Assembly (NCBI GenBank): GCA_965229685.1 | Contig: OZ245920.1 | Location: 682,001 to 746,000, forward strand | Length of the DNA stretch: 64,000 nt | Direction: 5' to 3' | From: Pacificispira sp033344895 | Lineage (GTDB): Bacteria; Pseudomonadota; Alphaproteobacteria; UBA8366; Aestuariispiraceae | In this document: piece after piece, positions 62,377 to 64,000 of the stretch | Layout of the letters: each line of letters starts with the position of its first letter | Numbering within the stretch: position 1 is the first letter of the stretch | Made by a program: the position numbers and the translations under genes | Notes under the pieces: generated by a model | What the model saw: the letters and a program-made list of their open reading frames with translations, nothing else | The model's database searches: none | What the model was told of the DNA's origin: nothing

Positions 62377-63696
62377 TCAGCCCTCCTTCTTTTCGGTGCC
62401 GCCATCGGCGGTCTTCGTTTCTTCCGGACTCGCTGCGGGCGCCTCCGCCGACTTGGCGGCGGGGGCCTTTTTGGCGGCCGCTTTCTTGGCGGACTTCTTG
62501 GAGCCGGACTTTTTCTTTGCCGCGCCGGATTTCGATGCCGCCTTCTTGGCCGGTGACGCGCCGACCGCGTCCTTCACGCGATCATGGACGATCTCTCCGT
62601 CGCGACAGACCAGCGTGCCGGCGACGACCGTATCTTCGGTATCGATCGTCAGCGCGCCGCTTTCCTTGTCGATCATCGGTGTCAGGAAGTTCAGCAGGTT
62701 GCGGGCAAAAAGCTGGCTCGTCGTTTCCGCCAGACGGCTGGGCACGTTGTCGTGGCCGACCAGCGTGACGCCGTGTTTGGTCACCACCTTGCCGTATTCG
62801 CTCAGCGGGCAGTTCCCGCCGGTTTCAACGGCCAGGTCGACGATCACCGCGCCGGGCTTCATCGACTTCACATGGTCCTCGGTCACCAGCACCGGTGCCG
62901 GGCGGCCCGGGATCAGGGCCGTGGTGATGACGATGTCCATCGTCTTGATCTTCTCGGCGATCAGTGCGGCCTGCTGGCGCTTGTAATCGTCCGACATTTC
63001 CTTGGCGTAGCCGCCTTCGGTCTGGGCCTGCTGGAATTCCTCGTTCTCGACGGCGAGGAACTTGCCCCCCAGGCTTTCCACCTGCTCCTTGGTGTCCGGG
63101 CGGACGTCGGTTGCCCAGACGATGGCGCCCAGGCGCTTTGCTGTTGCGATGGCCTGAAGCCCGGCGACGCCGACCCCCATGACGAAGACGTTGGCCGGGT
63201 TCACGCGCCCGGCGGCGGTCGACATCATCGGCAATGCGCGCCCGTAGTACTGCAGGGCATCCAGCACCGCCTTGTAGCCCGACATGTTCGCCTGACTGGA
63301 CAGGATGTCCATCGATTGCGCCCGCGTGATGCGCGGCACCAGTTCCATGGCAAACAGCGTCACCCCCTGGGCTGCGAGCTTCTTCACCATGTCGCTCTCT
63401 GTCAGGGCGTATGCGTGGCAGGCGAGCGCCTGTCCCTTGGCAAACAGTTTGATTTCGTCATCGGTCGGGCGCGCGATCTTGAGGACCAGATCGGCCCCCT
63501 TGATCGTTTCGGCCGGAGATTTGGCAATCTGGGCGCCCGCTTCCTTGAATGCGTCGTCCGAAATGGAGGCGGACTCTCCGGCGCCGCTTTCCACCGTGAC
63601 CGTACAGTTCAACTGGATGAACTTGGCCACGCTATCAGGCGAGGCGGCGACGCGCTTTTCCCCGGCGCGCCGTTCCTTCAGAACCGCGATCTTCAT
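62377..63696 (-). CDS. pntAA: NAD(P) transhydrogenase subunit alpha part 1
   Basis: 439 residues. NAD(H)-binding soluble domain I: MKIAVLKERRAGEKRVAASP, ILSSQANMSGYKAV, VMGVGVAGLQAIATAKRLGA and VIVDLAVETGGNCP. R. rubrum PntAA ends near 384; here about 61 extra residues (379-439) form a tail very rich in Lys, Ala and Ser, like a histone-H1 tail, ending with an acidic stretch. GGGGAAAAGG precedes the ATG. First gene of pntAA-pntAB-pntB. Confidence 0.95.
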   Translation of the reverse strand: MKIAVLKERRAGEKRVAASPDSVAKFIQLNCTVTVESGAGESASISDDAFKEAGAQIAKSPAETIKGADLVLKIARPTDDEIKLFAKGQALACHAYALTESDMVKKLAAQGVTLFAMELVPRITRAQSMDILSSQANMSGYKAVLDALQYYGRALPMMSTAAGRVNPANVFVMGVGVAGLQAIATAKRLGAIVWATDVRPDTKEQVESLGGKFLAVENEEFQQAQTEGGYAKEMSDDYKRQQAALIAEKIKTMDIVITTALIPGRPAPVLVTEDHVKSMKPGAVIVDLAVETGGNCPLSEYGKVVTKHGVTLVGHDNVPSRLAETTSQLFARNLLNFLTPMIDKESGALTIDTEDTVVAGTLVCRDGEIVHDRVKDAVGASPAKKAASKSGAAKKKSGSKKSAKKAAAKKAPAAKSAEAPAASPEETKTADGGTEKKEG

Positions 63697-63894
63697 GGGA
63701 TTATCCTTTTCCCCTTAACTGCACAGTCGGACCATCGGCGCGTTTTGTCGCGCGGCTGGCCCGAATTTCGCGAATGATAACGGGGATATGGACACCAATC
63801 GAGAAAAGAAAAGAGCAGTTTTGTAATTTGTTGTATTGAAGTTTTGTATCATTCTAATGAATGGCGTCTATCATGCGCCGCCACAGCGCGTGGA
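63697..63894. other. pnt promoter region
   Basis: 63800-63865 is strongly A/T-rich for this genome, with repeated TTTTGTA patches, and must hold the pnt promoter on the minus strand; I cannot choose boxes with confidence. Nothing else is seen. Confidence 0.4.
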
Positions 63895-64000
63895 TCACCG
63901 GGCCAATCCGGACCCGGCGAGTGCCGCTTTCTGCCGCGCTTCCAGACGGTTGGCATCGAAGTCGTCGATCAGTTCATGGAATTGCCGGTGCCAGTTTACT
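63895..64000 (-). CDS. C-terminal end of an unidentified gene (partial)
   Basis: A minus-strand frame open from the window edge ends with TGA at 63897-63895. It reads NWHRQFHELIDDFDANRLEA, then RQKAALAGSGLAR, a helical, charged tail typical of a real C-terminus in codon choice. Too short to identify. Confidence 0.4.
   Translation of the reverse strand, partial: VNWHRQFHELIDDFDANRLEARQKAALAGSGLAR

Overview
The window is high-GC alphaproteobacterial chromosome. It most resembles a Rhodospirillales-type heterotroph: it has a three-gene proton-translocating transhydrogenase (pntAA-pntAB-pntB) as in Rhodospirillum rubrum, a PAS_5-type protein, a fused indolepyruvate:ferredoxin oxidoreductase, heterotetrameric sarcosine oxidase and a dispersed cobalamin methyl-transfer system. 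I see no insertion sequence, phage, CRISPR, tRNA or rRNA. The genus call is an inference from gene content.

Layout. 0-9 kb: thiolase, coq7, a GlxA-type regulator, the RNase P RNA gene with a good promoter, a secreted alpha/beta hydrolase, a PAS protein, LysR/EamA and a Cache chemoreceptor. 9-20 kb: ettA, a second EamA transporter, DinB, hspQ, acyl-CoA synthetase, a Sel1 protein, then a cobalamin cluster (corrinoid protein, DUF1638, Virulence_fact) and an FMN hydroxy-acid oxidase. 18-28 kb: secreted proteins including a tandem DUF2059 pair, a D-amino-acid aminotransferase with a hairpin over its ribosome-binding site, an orphan histidine kinase, GNAT and indolepyruvate oxidoreductase. 28-34 kb: dcd, sugar-nucleotide epimerase, LysE, yghU, hutD and a methylenetetrahydrofolate reductase (MTHFR)-like gene. 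34-40 kb: a one-carbon/methionine block with a RACo/RamA-like reactivase, methyl-THF:corrinoid methyltransferase, a homocysteine-methyltransferase-like protein, metF and an ArsR-methyltransferase regulator (SahR type) with an operator lying in its own promoter. 40-44 kb: a bacterial pentameric ligand-gated channel gene coupled to an ATP-grasp/cyclic-nucleotide-binding fusion, then a WYL/TerB-like protein and a membrane protein. 44-51 kb: soxBDAG with a divergent GlxA-family regulator. 51-56 kb: an Lrp regulator divergent from a tight four-gene catabolic operon (M20 deacylase, diaminopropionate ammonia-lyase, M24 hydrolase, maleate-isomerase/EutA-like). 56-64 kb: GST, an L,D-transpeptidase/M15 peptidase pair and pnt.

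One-carbon logic. Sarcosine oxidase makes 5,10-methylene-THF. MetF reduces it to methyl-THF. The pterin methyltransferase and the corrinoid protein (20 kb away) can pass the methyl on, and the reactivase rescues oxidised corrinoid. The pieces look like a split cobalamin methionine synthase, but the local homocysteine-domain protein has lost all the zinc cysteines, so the final acceptor step is unexplained.

The most novel items are the channel/ATP-grasp-CNB operon, the zinc-less homocysteine-methyltransferase-like protein, the leader hairpin on the aminotransferase gene, and the Lrp-linked diamino-acid operon that resembles but does not equal ectoine utilisation.
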